Assembly (NCBI GenBank): GCA_035776675.1 | Contig: DASTWO010000153.1 | Coordinates: 1 to 43,812, forward strand | From: DASSOY01 sp035776675 | GTDB lineage: Bacteria; Bacillota; Bacilli; Bacillales; DASSOY01 | Reading direction: 5' to 3' | Length of the DNA stretch: 43,812 nt | Shown here: positions 24,916-33,282 of the stretch, in pieces | Layout: every line of letters begins with the position of its first letter | Position numbering within the stretch: position 1 is the first letter of the stretch | Notes under the pieces: generated by a model | Database searches by the model: none | What the model was told of the DNA's origin: nothing | The model's input: the letters and a program-made list of their open reading frames with translations, nothing else | Translations under genes and position numbers: made by a program

Positions 24916-25230
24916 ATGGAAAAAATCGATTCCATCCAAACTTTTGAAAGTGTCATTCAACAAGATAAACCGACGATTGTGAAATTCGAGGCCGGATGGT
25001 GCCCGGATTGCAAAAGAATGGATATGTTTATTGGTGATATCGTCGAAGAACACAACGATATAGATTGGTATGAACTCAACCGTGATGAATTTCCCGAGTT
25101 AGCCGACCAATATGAGGTCATGGGCATTCCGAGTTTGCTCGTTTTCAAAAATGGAGAGAAAACCGCCCACCTTCACAGTGCCCACGCCAAAACATCCGAA
25201 CAGGTTCAGTCCTTTTTGAAGACTCTTTAA
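24916..25230 (+). CDS. Thioredoxin-like protein (CPDC)
   Basis: 104 residues, a single thioredoxin domain. The active site reads AGWCPDCKRM (Cys29 and Cys32), not the standard CGPC, and the cis-Pro segment is VMGIPSLLVFKNGE. The fold is complete and there is no signal peptide, so it acts in the cytoplasm. Such CPDC proteins are common in Bacillus next to ordinary TrxA. It could serve the selenoproteins of this window as reductant, but that is only a possibility. AAGGGGG precedes the ATG. Confidence 0.88.
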   Translation: MEKIDSIQTFESVIQQDKPTIVKFEAGWCPDCKRMDMFIGDIVEEHNDIDWYELNRDEFPELADQYEVMGIPSLLVFKNGEKTAHLHSAHAKTSEQVQSFLKTL

Positions 25231-25237
25231 CACGAAA

Positions 25238-25276
25238 TGACTCCCTTTCCTTTCAACCGAAGAGAAGAGGGAGTCA
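25238..25276. terminator. Bidirectional terminator
   Basis: 9-base arms TGACTCCCT and complement between the convergent thioredoxin-like gene and the membrane-anchored protein gene. CTTTATT follows on the plus strand. Confidence 0.7.
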
Positions 25277-25281
25277 CTTTA

Positions 25282-26748
25282 TTATTCTGCGTCCTGGAAT
25301 TTTAAGCGAATTGTTTTCGGCTCAATGGAGTGCCTGTATGCAAGCCGGCTGAAATGAAGGGTTAAATGTTCGGAGTTTTGCACATAAGATTTCCTCAAGA
25401 CGAGATCAACTGTTGAATATTCGTCGTCTCCATTTGCATTTTTCGTTAGGATGAACCCCGGTCTTTCCCCTTTTTCATTTACTATAGCAATAAGATTCTT
25501 AGCATTTCGTTGCATTCTTTGCTTTTCTTTTTCATTTCCAGCATGTTGCAGATTCCTTTCATACCACAAGTACGGACGTGGATAAAACCCAAGAAGCTGA
25601 TCTCCTTTCTGCATCCTTCTCGGAAGAGGCGTTTCCCATTTCAATCGTAAACTCACCGTTTCTCCTTGACCGTCAATAGAATTCTCCTGTTCTCTGTATC
25701 CTTCAAAATAAAAGGATGTGCCGAGAATTTCCCCGGTTTTCTTCTTATCAGCTTCAAGTTTTGCCGGGATCGCCATAGTCGACTTCTTCCCAGTCAAACC
25801 AACATCGGTAAGCTTCAAAATTAAGCTTTCAGGAATCTCACTGAATGGCGGAATCCGGACAGAATAAACGCCATCTTCTTTTTGCTCCACGAAAGCCCCG
25901 TAGCGCCCAGACATCTCCAGTTTGTAGCCGGGTTGATCACTTTGGAAGAAAAGGCTTTCCACATGTTTTTCTTCTGGTGCGACAGTGAACTGGAGTTGAT
26001 TGTAGCGGATCCACGACTGAAAGTTTGTGAACCGAATCGTTACACCTGTATCAAGCGAGATCTTTTCATTGAGTGGCACATCAACCAACTTGTAATCCTC
26101 GCGATTGTAATCATAAGCTAATTGAAGACCGTTGATCTTGATTTTCTCTTTTTCATTTATAATCAGTTCAGGTTTTTGTAAGATGATTTTCTGAAACTTA
26201 TTATGAATATCTTGAAAGCTATTTATGACATTGTACTCAGCATTAGCAAAATCCGGATAAAGTAAAATTCCCCGATAAAGCCTGCCGTTGAAAACATAGC
26301 TGTGATCATTCAGTCCTGGCGGCCTTCTAATGGTTTTCAAATTCACATGGATGCTTTTCTCATCCTGAATCTGAACCTTCATTGAGGAAAACTGTAGCTT
26401 CGGGACACTCTCTTCATCTTGATCTTCTTTATGTAAGTTAATGCTGTATAAAAGATAAATACCTGGGTATCGAAACCAAATTTCATGAACAGTGATTTTC
26501 CTGTGCTGATCCGGAAGAACGACTGACTCATCCAATGGTTTTGGTAAACTGATTTTGCGTGCCAACTCCAGATACCGATACATCTTAGTTTGCGCCTGAT
26601 ACACTTCCTCATAACTATCTTTGATTGTAAAAGCTTCCGGATTCACGGAAAAGTGGGTTTCATCCCATTGGGCATAAATGTTGTATCCAATAAATGCGGC
26701 CAAAATGACAACAACAATGGCTATTTTGCCGATTAAGTTGTTCTTCAC
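25282..26748 (-). CDS. Membrane-anchored protein, paralogue of the 30101-31444 gene
   Basis: 488 residues. One N-terminal transmembrane helix (IAIVVVILAAFIGYNIYA) anchors a large extracytoplasmic part, with no catalytic motif that I recognise. It shares with the protein at 30101-31444 the same order of short motifs: an EIW-x(5-6)-IYLLYSIN segment, YVFNGRLYRG, then a strand pair with KISLDTGVTIRFTNFQSW. The start is GTG behind GGGGTTAGGGA. No cysteines dominate and no repeats are seen. Function unknown; the fold is probably all-beta. It ends four bases after the bidirectional terminator. Confidence 0.75.
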   Translation of the reverse strand: MKNNLIGKIAIVVVILAAFIGYNIYAQWDETHFSVNPEAFTIKDSYEEVYQAQTKMYRYLELARKISLPKPLDESVVLPDQHRKITVHEIWFRYPGIYLLYSINLHKEDQDEESVPKLQFSSMKVQIQDEKSIHVNLKTIRRPPGLNDHSYVFNGRLYRGILLYPDFANAEYNVINSFQDIHNKFQKIILQKPELIINEKEKIKINGLQLAYDYNREDYKLVDVPLNEKISLDTGVTIRFTNFQSWIRYNQLQFTVAPEEKHVESLFFQSDQPGYKLEMSGRYGAFVEQKEDGVYSVRIPPFSEIPESLILKLTDVGLTGKKSTMAIPAKLEADKKKTGEILGTSFYFEGYREQENSIDGQGETVSLRLKWETPLPRRMQKGDQLLGFYPRPYLWYERNLQHAGNEKEKQRMQRNAKNLIAIVNEKGERPGFILTKNANGDDEYSTVDLVLRKSYVQNSEHLTLHFSRLAYRHSIEPKTIRLKFQDAE

Positions 26749-26786
26749 TCCCTAACCCCTTCCCAATATAAAAAACTCTCTCTTAT

Positions 26787-27878
26787 CTAATGGTAATTCT
26801 TCATGAAATTCCGATCGATGCGATGTTTGAAATGCCAAACCCATTTTCCGAAAAAAACCTTCCCTTTGAAAAGCAGTAACCCTCTGCGGTTCCCGGTTGA
26901 AAGAATGGATAAGGAGGATGGCGACTGGGGTTGATAGAGTCGACCTTCGCCTTTTCCGAAAAATCCTTTAAGATTCTCCCATAATACTGACGCCTGATTC
27001 ACGTCATGAAATCCTCGCTTACCCATATGAGGAAACCCATTAACGGAAACGCAATCTCCTGCACCGAAAACCGAAGGGAATCGTTTGACTTGCAAGGTTT
27101 GCTCAACGAGCAAGTAGCCTTCTTGATCAACCGGTAGCGAGGTAGAAAACATCTGATGTGGGCGCGGTCCCGCCAACCACAAGACTTGATCGAACGGAAT
27201 CTTTCGATTGGCCGTGGTTGTAATCTTGTTATCTATTATGGCTTCCGCACGGTCATGCAGAAGGAAAGTCACTCCTTTATCACGCGCTAATGCCTCCGCC
27301 TTTTCTTCGGCTTTCGATGTCTCCGAATCAAGCAAACCGCCGTCACTGACCATAATAATCGGACCGAGACCATTCTCATTTCGCCATGTTTGAACCGACA
27401 GCGCCATTTCCGTTCCAGCCACGCCGCCGCCAACGATTACGGGGGCATTTGACCCGCGAAATCTTTCGATTACATCCGGGAACTTGTGGTTTGGCTTGAT
27501 GGTTTCCGCATGTTCCAGAACCCCCGGGCGATCCGTCCCAGCGGTCAATGAACCGATGTCGAATGACACAGCATCATAATCCAACATTTCCCCTTGATCC
27601 GTCAGCACCATTTTCTGCTCGGGATCAATCGAAACGGCTGCTCCCTTAATCCAGGAAACATCCGCTTTTTCAGCCAAATTCCGAACATCTACACGAATAT
27701 CATTCAATGGATACAAATCTTCGGCGTAACCTGAAAACATTCCGGAATGATACTGATACTCCGACAAGCTCAATAACGTCACGTCAACGTCAGGCAACTT
27801 CTTTCTTTGCAATTGTTTTAACACATAAAGATGGGCATGTCCCGCTCCAACAAGCAACAACTTATTCAACTCAATCAA
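26787..27878 (-). CDS. FAD-dependent oxidoreductase of the family fused to SelD in other organisms
   Basis: 363 residues. It has an FAD-binding start LLLVGAGHAHLYVLKQL, an NAD(P)-site segment VIVGGGVAGTEMALSV, and a final FAD segment SVFGAGDCVSVNG. GHAHLYVL and the segment SEYQYHSGMFSGYAEDLY match the pyridine nucleotide-disulfide oxidoreductase family known as the N-terminal half of SelD fusion proteins (TIGR03169), here as a separate protein. Its role in selenium metabolism is not established, and some members occur without Sec. No CxxC disulfide is visible. The start is TTG and uncertain by a few codons. It follows the VTT protein gene by 25 bases. Confidence 0.8.
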   Translation of the reverse strand: MIELNKLLLVGAGHAHLYVLKQLQRKKLPDVDVTLLSLSEYQYHSGMFSGYAEDLYPLNDIRVDVRNLAEKADVSWIKGAAVSIDPEQKMVLTDQGEMLDYDAVSFDIGSLTAGTDRPGVLEHAETIKPNHKFPDVIERFRGSNAPVIVGGGVAGTEMALSVQTWRNENGLGPIIMVSDGGLLDSETSKAEEKAEALARDKGVTFLLHDRAEAIIDNKITTTANRKIPFDQVLWLAGPRPHQMFSTSLPVDQEGYLLVEQTLQVKRFPSVFGAGDCVSVNGFPHMGKRGFHDVNQASVLWENLKGFFGKGEGRLYQPQSPSSLSILSTGNRRGLLLFKGKVFFGKWVWHFKHRIDRNFMKNYH

Positions 27879-27903
27879 GTCTCCCTATTTCCGTCAGGTT
27901 CGA

Positions 27904-28545
27904 TCAGTCTTTAATTTTATTTCTAAGCAGCAACGGCACAGCAACAACGACCAGCAGCACAACAAAGGCAAGCATGACCATCTGATATTCGCCGGAAGCC
28001 ACACTGGAACCTAGAAATGTATAGGCAAAAGCACCCGGAACAATACCGAACAGGGTCCCGAAGAAATAATCACGAAATCGCACCTTTGAAACAGCAGCCA
28101 TATAAGTGATCAGGTCGAAAGTCAGAAAAGGAATTAACCGAAACAAAAGGACGTAGAAAAAACCTCGATGTTCAAGCTGGTTTTGCAGTTTTTTCGAATA
28201 TCCGCCGGTCCATTCTTTTTTCACCAGGGATTTTCCCAATTTCCTGACGGCCCAGAACGACAGAACCGCCCCGGAGAAAGAACCGATCATTGTGTAAAGA
28301 AATCCTTCCCAAACCCCGAATGCCAAACCTGCTGTAATGGCGAGCAGCGAGGACGGAAACAGTGTAAAAGGACGCACGGTAAACATTGCAAGAAAAATAA
28401 TCGGCGCCCGCCATCCCCATGAAAGGAGCCACCGTTGGATATAGCCGGGATTCACTTCGAGAAACACTTTATTTAGCAGAAAAAACAACAATAACACGCA
28501 TAAGATCGAGATCATTTTGGTGAAATGACGCTGAATCACACTCAT
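27904..28545 (-). CDS. TVP38/TMEM64 (VTT-domain) membrane protein
   Basis: 213 residues with several hydrophobic helices. The VTT signature is clear: FTLFPSSLLAITAGLAFG, then GFLYTMIGSFSGAVLSF and, later, LLFRLIPFLTFDLITYMAA with GTLFGIVPGAFAYTFLG. This family (bacterial YdjZ/YtxB-like, eukaryotic TMEM41/VMP1 relatives) is linked to lipid movement across membranes. It is upstream of the flavoprotein gene in one transcript. In other bacteria VTT genes are also found beside flavoproteins, but no selenium role is proven. Confidence 0.87.
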   Translation of the reverse strand: MSVIQRHFTKMISILCVLLLFFLLNKVFLEVNPGYIQRWLLSWGWRAPIIFLAMFTVRPFTLFPSSLLAITAGLAFGVWEGFLYTMIGSFSGAVLSFWAVRKLGKSLVKKEWTGGYSKKLQNQLEHRGFFYVLLFRLIPFLTFDLITYMAAVSKVRFRDYFFGTLFGIVPGAFAYTFLGSSVASGEYQMVMLAFVVLLVVVAVPLLLRNKIKD

Positions 28546-28687
28546 ACCATTCTTCCTTTCGACAACAGACCATCAGAGACCTTAAAACAGCATTCCTTTA
28601 TTATGTAACCGTCTTACAGTGCCAACCGTTTCATTATAACAAGATTCTCAATCCAATGTGTACTCCTCAACCTATGTATGAAAAAAA

Positions 28688-28706
28688 GACCGGGGCAAAC
28701 CCGGTC
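28688..28706 (-). terminator. Terminator of tlp
   Basis: GACCGGG/CCCGGTC stem with a short loop and a run of seven Ts on the minus strand, five bases past the tlp stop. Confidence 0.9.
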
Positions 28707-28710
28707 TCAA

Positions 28711-28950
28711 CTATTTCCTTTGGCGGTCACGGGCTTCATCCTTAATTTCCGCCCGCATCCCTTCAATGCTTTCTTCGCGCCGCTCATTTTTCTCGTGAAT
28801 CTGTTGTTTTTGTTCCTCTGTTAAATCTTCGTTCTGCAAAGTATCGTGAGCGGCTTCTATATTTTCGATTGTATCCTGAACCGCACCTTGAAGGTTTTCT
28901 ACGTTGTCACTGCGATCGTCGGGATTCGGATTCGGTCTTGAATTGGCCAC
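28711..28950 (-). CDS. tlp: Small acid-soluble spore protein Tlp (thioredoxin-like protein)
   Basis: 79 residues. PNPDDRSDNVENLQGAVQDT matches Tlp of Bacillus subtilis, as does IENIEAAH and the later KNERREESIEGMRAEIKDE. Tlp is a spore core protein expressed in the forespore late in sporulation. The start is a GTG eight bases behind AAGGAGG; an upstream in-frame ATG would overlap that ribosome-binding site. This gene is direct evidence that the organism forms endospores. Confidence 0.93.
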   Translation of the reverse strand: MANSRPNPNPDDRSDNVENLQGAVQDTIENIEAAHDTLQNEDLTEEQKQQIHEKNERREESIEGMRAEIKDEARDRQRK

Positions 28951-29023
28951 AATGAATTCCTCCTTGTTCATGGCAAGATATTCTCAAGAAAATTCATTGT
29001 TAGTGTGGACCAAATCCTCTGGA

Positions 29024-29524
29024 TTATGTATTCTCCAGCTGAAAAGGGCTGTAATGTTCCCTGCTGCTACGGCACAGTTCTCTAAGGTTCCCCCAATACT
29101 CAACTACGTCAGGAGAATCGATCTGTTCCATTGTCATTTCAAGCCAATCCAGTTCCTCAAGGAGGCGAACAGACGAGCCAAACCAGATTTTCTTGCCTTT
29201 CATTTCAAGAGCAAAAGGTTCATCGAAACGAAAAGGTAAATAAAACCCGCGATCGTTCGGATGAAAAATCAGATTGCGAAACACTGTATTTTTCGTCCAT
29301 TTCGCCCAGAACAAAAGGATTCCGTCATTCTTGGCTGCTGTCCTTTTCAATTGCCTTAGCTGTTCATTGTCTCCCAATTGAATCGAATCGATTGTGTTCT
29401 GCCAGTTCAATTTCTCTCTATATCCGACAAGATGGCCAAGCCGCTGCATCATAATCTCCAATTCCCTATAAAGCGTATCTCCATCTGAAACCGGAAGTGG
29501 TTGAACATTTCCTGCGATTGTCAA
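29024..29524 (-). CDS. Conserved hypothetical protein
   Basis: 166 residues, rich in Trp and charged residues, without signal peptide or membrane segment. It opens with a helix (LYRELEIMMQRLGHLVGYREK) and continues with FWAKWTKNTVFRNLIFHPND, a mixed pattern of short strands. No motif links it to a known family. The reading frame is open, has good codon use, and ends before tlp. Most likely a Bacillaceae-specific cytoplasmic protein. Confidence 0.65.
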   Translation of the reverse strand: MTIAGNVQPLPVSDGDTLYRELEIMMQRLGHLVGYREKLNWQNTIDSIQLGDNEQLRQLKRTAAKNDGILLFWAKWTKNTVFRNLIFHPNDRGFYLPFRFDEPFALEMKGKKIWFGSSVRLLEELDWLEMTMEQIDSPDVVEYWGNLRELCRSSREHYSPFQLENT

Positions 29525-29610
29525 TTTTTCTCCCCCGCCTTATCCAAAACTCATTACAGCATTCGACAATATTCAGATTTCGTTGGGCGTCACTCTCTGC
29601 AAAAAAATAC

Positions 29611-29639
29611 GGCAGCCCGGTAAACTAAACCGAACTGCC
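29611..29639 (-). terminator. Terminator of the two small genes
   Basis: Stem GGCAG..CGG with CCG..CTGCC and a run of seven Ts on the minus strand, just past the stop at 29647. Confidence 0.75.
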
Positions 29640-29646
29640 TACATCC

Positions 29647-29874
29647 TTATTTTCTATCTTCTTTATCAATTGTATTCCAGGTCTTTCCCTCTGTTGTGTG
29701 TTTCACAACGCTTTCTTCAACAGGATCCAATCCGTCCTCTTCTTCTGTAAGAGCTTCAAGGTGCCCAGGGTAACCCTCGTACTCTGTTTTGATCGTATCG
29801 TTCGTCACCGATGAATGGGGATACTTCCCTTTTACATTTTCCAACTGCTCTTCTACGTTATGATCCTTCTTCAT
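29647..29874 (-). CDS. Small hydrophilic protein
   Basis: 75 residues, very acidic and polar (EEEDGLDPVEESVVKHTTEG), probably disordered. GGAAGGAG lies ten bases before ATG 29874, and the gene overlaps the end of the preceding small gene by 17 bases. The closeness of tlp suggests that it may also be a sporulation gene, but no family was recognised. Confidence 0.55.
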   Translation of the reverse strand: MKKDHNVEEQLENVKGKYPHSSVTNDTIKTEYEGYPGHLEALTEEEDGLDPVEESVVKHTTEGKTWNTIDKEDRK

Positions 29875-30019
29875 TCGGATCTGACTCCTTCCGCTGTTTC
29901 GGCAGTTGTTTCTTCTCATCAGCCAATTGATTTAAATAAGTAAGATCCTCCGGCCGTGCCGACAGCGGGATTCTTGGGTCCCGTGCTGCTTCCTCGTTTA
30001 ACCGTTCGTCCTTCGCCAT
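29858..30019 (-). CDS. Small protein, 53 residues
   Basis: Begins MAKDERLNEEAARDPRIPLS and contains a helical stretch LTYLNQLADEKKQLPKQRK. A good ribosome-binding site (AAGGAG, seven bases before ATG) and a clean overlap with the following small gene support it as real. It is too short for most gene callers. Function unknown. Confidence 0.6.
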   Translation of the reverse strand: MAKDERLNEEAARDPRIPLSARPEDLTYLNQLADEKKQLPKQRKESDPNEEGS

Positions 30020-30100
30020 TTGAAAATCTCCTTTTTTTCAAATAGTGTCGGCTGCTCTTTCAAAAATATGCACCATCTGTTCTTCTGCCAAACCAACTTC

Positions 30101-31444
30101 TTACCGGTCGGTTGCAGGAGAGAAAGTGAACGATTGATCTACATGAATAAGAAAAGGCAAATTCTGAACCGCAATCCTCAGGCGCTTCAAGCCTTTCAAA
30201 TAATTCGAATCCAATGTGAAACGGTATGATGAACCGGGACCCGCTTCTGATTTTCCATTAAAAGCATATCGATCGATTTCATTCGTAATCAAAAGCAATA
30301 GTGGGCGATCTGCGTCTTGTGTCCAGTTTTCCCTCGGAAAATTCGGTGGGGTGACCGTCAACTTAATGTCATCCGGCTTTTCCCCACTGACAGGGCTATA
30401 ACGAATTTGAACCTGCAAGCCATTATGATCGTATTTAAGCGAATCCAATACAATATTGGTGCCTTTCTTCCTGGCCAATTGACGATTCACTTGAAGGGCC
30501 TGGTCTGATTTCTGTAAATCCGTCAAATCGATCCCGAAGCGGAAATAATCCCGAGACATCATTTTGATTCCTTTGATGTGAATCTTTACTTGCTCAGGAA
30601 GTTTATCAAATGGTTCGAACACAAATACATATTGATTCCCTTCTTGGCTTTTGTTCACAAGAGAGAGGGCTTTTCCATTATCCACCGACTGGACGGTTAA
30701 CTCTATCGCCTCAAGCACTTCATTTTCGACTGGTTTCTCGAAATGGAGAGTCAGTTTATTTTCGGATGTGCCGATTATGAATTGATCAAGCGTTAACCTA
30801 TAATCTTGAACGGTATAAGTTTGATGAAGTTGGATTTCTTGCATCATGTCTGGATTCGCCTCAAAATTCAAAGGAAGCTTAACTGCCTCGAGAGAATAAG
30901 TTTCTCCGTCAATCAGAACATTCAGACGCCTTAGAACAATCGCTTTGATTTTTTGCGATACGTTTGTGTTTGACAAGGAATCAGCTTTAGCCACTCGATA
31001 AAGTCGACCGTTATAGAAGATGCCATTGCTCGTTGACAGCCCCGCTTCCGAGTGCATCCCTTGAGGCAACGAAACCGAAAAGGACAGATCAGGTAGGTGT
31101 GAAGGTCCAGATGAATCGTTGTGATTTTGTTTTACAGGAAGAAAATTAATGCTGTAAAAGATGTATGCCTTTTTCGGGTTGTACCAGACTTCTTCAATTC
31201 TTAACGATCCATTTGTACCTGGAATCGACCGTTCAATCTGATAATCTTTCGTTAAACCGAGGGCTTCCGCCCGTTTCAAACCAGGCACGTGTTGATACTG
31301 AAACTGTTTCACTTCTTGCAAACTGTGGGCTTTAGGCACCGGGAATGTTTTGGTTTCTCCGGAGGATTGAAATGCGATAACCATGATAAAGATAAATACT
31401 ATTGCGATCAGAATAGCCATTTTTCGTTTATTTTTCAGATCCAA
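30101..31444 (-). CDS. Membrane-anchored protein, paralogue of the 25282-26748 gene
   Basis: 447 residues. An N-terminal helix (MAILIAIVFIFIMVIAF) anchors an extracytoplasmic domain. RIEEVWYNPKKAYIFYSINF, then FYNGRLYRV, LNVLIDGETY and YTVQDYRLTLDQFIIG line up in order with segments of the protein at 25282-26748. A TTG start at 31444 follows GGAGGGAAGG at good distance; a longer open frame upstream covers another small gene read in a different frame. Seven open kilobases carry both paralogues on the same strand. Function unknown. Confidence 0.75.
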   Translation of the reverse strand: MDLKNKRKMAILIAIVFIFIMVIAFQSSGETKTFPVPKAHSLQEVKQFQYQHVPGLKRAEALGLTKDYQIERSIPGTNGSLRIEEVWYNPKKAYIFYSINFLPVKQNHNDSSGPSHLPDLSFSVSLPQGMHSEAGLSTSNGIFYNGRLYRVAKADSLSNTNVSQKIKAIVLRRLNVLIDGETYSLEAVKLPLNFEANPDMMQEIQLHQTYTVQDYRLTLDQFIIGTSENKLTLHFEKPVENEVLEAIELTVQSVDNGKALSLVNKSQEGNQYVFVFEPFDKLPEQVKIHIKGIKMMSRDYFRFGIDLTDLQKSDQALQVNRQLARKKGTNIVLDSLKYDHNGLQVQIRYSPVSGEKPDDIKLTVTPPNFPRENWTQDADRPLLLLITNEIDRYAFNGKSEAGPGSSYRFTLDSNYLKGLKRLRIAVQNLPFLIHVDQSFTFSPATDR

Positions 31445-31522
31445 TGCCCTTCCCTCCTGTAATGATATCTTGACGTTATCATACCACAACAAAATATTCT
31501 TCGTCCGGGCAACATTAAGAAA

Positions 31523-31546
31523 CCCGACCACAAAAGCGCGGCCGGG
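31523..31546 (-). terminator. Terminator of the 46-residue protein gene
   Basis: Stem CCCGGCC with GGTCGGG on the minus strand, followed by TTTCTT, 13 bases past the stop. Confidence 0.6.
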
Positions 31547-31559
31547 CGATTCATATGAC

Positions 31560-31700
31560 TTATTTCCCCTTCGGAGGGATATATTTCGGTTGATCATCCT
31601 CTTTCGATAGCATCTGCCTTTTGTTGGCGTCGGGTTTGCTTGGGTCTTCATCAGGATTGTGGGGCGCGTACCGTTCCGGATGGCGTTTCGGATTACTCAT
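31560..31700 (-). CDS. Small hydrophilic protein, 46 residues
   Basis: Starts MSNPKRHPERYAPHNPDEDP and ends IPPKGK. Rich in Pro, Lys and Asp, with no hydrophobic core. GGAGGAATGTATC leads to ATG 31700, and a terminator lies right behind, so it is a complete single gene. The composition resembles minor spore-core proteins, but I cannot assign it to one. Confidence 0.6.
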   Translation of the reverse strand: MSNPKRHPERYAPHNPDEDPSKPDANKRQMLSKEDDQPKYIPPKGK

Positions 31701-31765
31701 GATACATTCCTCCATCGCATTTTTTTATATCATCCCTCTGTGACCCATTATTTATGTAAAAAAAA

Positions 31766-31790
31766 ACAGAAAGGAAATCGTCCCTTCTGT
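31766..31790 (-). terminator. Terminator of the FbpB-like gene
   Basis: ACAGAAGGG with CCTTTCTGT around a seven-base loop and a run of nine Ts on the minus strand. Confidence 0.9.
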
Positions 31791-31794
31791 TCCT

Positions 31795-31917
31795 TTAAGC
31801 TTGATGGGAATGTTTATCTTCAAGCTTGCGTTCGATCTTTTCGATAGCCCCATTGTCGCTTAACAGTTCTTGTTTGTTTTTATCGATTAGATCTTTGAAA
31901 GATTGTTTTTTTCGCAT
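31795..31917 (-). CDS. FbpB-family small basic protein
   Basis: 40 residues: MRKKQSFKDLIDKNKQELLS, then a second charged helix with IEKIERKLEDKHS. This is the pattern of the FbpB family of Bacillus, small basic proteins made under iron limitation and thought to assist the regulatory RNA FsrA. A tandem ATG three bases upstream is also possible; the chosen one has seven bases to AGGG. No clear Fur box was found upstream. Confidence 0.75.
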   Translation of the reverse strand: MRKKQSFKDLIDKNKQELLSDNGAIEKIERKLEDKHSHQA

Positions 31918-32087
31918 CATTCATCCCTGCCTTTTCATCAATTTTCTTTCAATTCAATTCTATCATTTATTATTCCCCAAAACGATCAAAAATATTACAA
32001 ATGTATGAAAATTTTATTTATGAAATTCACACTTTGGGGCTTCGGTGGATAAAATGATCATAAAAACCGAGAAAGCGAGGGATTCGT

Positions 32088-32519
32088 ATGTCTTCTAAAG
32101 AAGATAAGTTTCCAAAGCTTGATAAAAAAGCGCTGAATGAATGGATGGACACCTTCTTCCGTGATCCATTTCAGCGCTTGATGGATACAAAATCCTTCCG
32201 AGTTGATATGCTGGAACAAGATTCGTTTTTCATCATCGAAGCTGAATTGCCCGGTTTCCAGCGAGAACAAATCGATATTGAAGCGCTCGATTCCTCCCTC
32301 AAAATTACGGCTCATCATAACGAAATCAGTGAGGAATCGAATGACAACAATCACTATTACAGAAAAGAACGTACCTACGGACATGTGGAACGAATTATTC
32401 CGATACCATTTCGTATAGAACCCAATCAAACAACGGCCACTTACAAAAACGGGATTCTGCGGATCATCATTCCAAAAAGCGATCAGGATCGAAGAAAAAG
32501 AACGATAGACATTCAATAG
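32088..32519 (+). CDS. Small heat-shock protein (Hsp20/alpha-crystallin family)
   Basis: 143 residues. The alpha-crystallin domain occupies about 37-135: FRVDMLEQDSFFIIEAELPG and a final A-x-x-x-N-G-I-L-R-I-I-I-P, the conserved A-x-x-x-n-G-v-L motif. RTYGHVERIIPIPF fits the middle strands. It prevents aggregation of unfolded proteins without ATP. In Bacillus similar proteins include spore-coat members. GAGGG precedes ATG 32088. The gap 31918-32087 holds no other gene. Confidence 0.9.
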   Translation: MSSKEDKFPKLDKKALNEWMDTFFRDPFQRLMDTKSFRVDMLEQDSFFIIEAELPGFQREQIDIEALDSSLKITAHHNEISEESNDNNHYYRKERTYGHVERIIPIPFRIEPNQTTATYKNGILRIIIPKSDQDRRKRTIDIQ

Positions 32520-32522
32520 AAA

Positions 32523-33197
32523 TTAATAGCGTGGCGCTCTGAATCCCGCGGCTTCGGCCGCTTCTTTTGTGCAGAAATACGCTTCCGCTTTTGTTTCTTC
32601 ATAATAAGGGTCGTCCGGGACATGGTAAATATGCTCTCCGTCAGAGTTAATATTCCCTTTGATCCGGCATTGATCCGTTCTTACAAATCCATGATCCGTA
32701 ACATAGCCTTCTATACTCCATATTCCCCGGTTGTCTTCTCGCGCGTCTTTTTCGATATTCCTGAATGCCTCAACGTATTTTGTATCAGGTGGATACACAT
32801 AAGCCACACGCGCTAGACCTTTTCTAAGAAGCAATTCGTTCACCATTTTACCGTCTTTAGTGTAAACATAAGCCAGGAGCCGGTCGTATTTTCCTCTCGG
32901 ATCTTTCCCTATTTTCAATTTGACCTTTTCACCCTTTAACAAATCCACCATGAATTGGTGAGCTTTTGGTCCAAACGGTTGAATCGGCTTCTGTGGATGG
33001 ACTGTTTCGGGTGTATCGACGAGCAGGAATCTCACGGTTTCTTCCTTGCCATTGAGTTTGACGTCTATCGTATCGCCATCAACAACATGGGTGACAGGAA
33101 TATATCCGGTCGTCTGTAATCCGGTATCATTGCATCCGGACAACCCAATGCCTATAAGCAAAAAGGCTAACATCCTGCCTGTCCATTTCAAGAACAT
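32523..33197 (-). CDS. Thermonuclease-like (SNase) lipoprotein
   Basis: 224 residues. A lipoprotein signal with the lipobox L-S-G-C at about 20-23 is followed by an SNase domain: VTHVVDGDTIDVKLNGKEE, then VRFLLVDTPET (catalytic Arg and Asp), then GKYDRLLAYVY with the second catalytic Arg. The usual Glu is in the LLRKGLARV region. After residue 170 there is a Cys-containing tail (CRIKGNINSDGEHIYH, later AYFCTKEAAEAAGFR) found in many Bacillus nucleases. Likely an extracellular, membrane-anchored calcium-dependent nuclease. It ends three bases after the convergent Hsp20 gene. Confidence 0.9.
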   Translation of the reverse strand: MFLKWTGRMLAFLLIGIGLSGCNDTGLQTTGYIPVTHVVDGDTIDVKLNGKEETVRFLLVDTPETVHPQKPIQPFGPKAHQFMVDLLKGEKVKLKIGKDPRGKYDRLLAYVYTKDGKMVNELLLRKGLARVAYVYPPDTKYVEAFRNIEKDAREDNRGIWSIEGYVTDHGFVRTDQCRIKGNINSDGEHIYHVPDDPYYEETKAEAYFCTKEAAEAAGFRAPRY

Positions 33198-33229
33198 CCA
33201 ATCTTCCTTTCTGGAGAAAAACTAAAAGC

Positions 33230-33253
33230 GGCAGCCCCGATTTCGGAGCTGCC
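33230..33253 (-). terminator. Terminator of citB
   Basis: Stem GGCAGC..CCG with CGG..GCTGCC, followed on the minus strand by TTTTAGTTTTT. Confidence 0.85.
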
Positions 33254-33282
33254 CTATATCTTACGCCAATGATTTGAAAATG

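Noticed and set aside
24916..25230. Thioredoxin-like gene as a further selenoprotein
   Set aside because: Its active site is CPDC with two normal Cys codons and there is no in-frame UGA.
31445..31651. N-terminal extension of the paralogue at 30101-31444
   Set aside because: It would run in another frame through a complete small gene and its terminator; a TTG start with a good ribosome-binding site explains the gene better.
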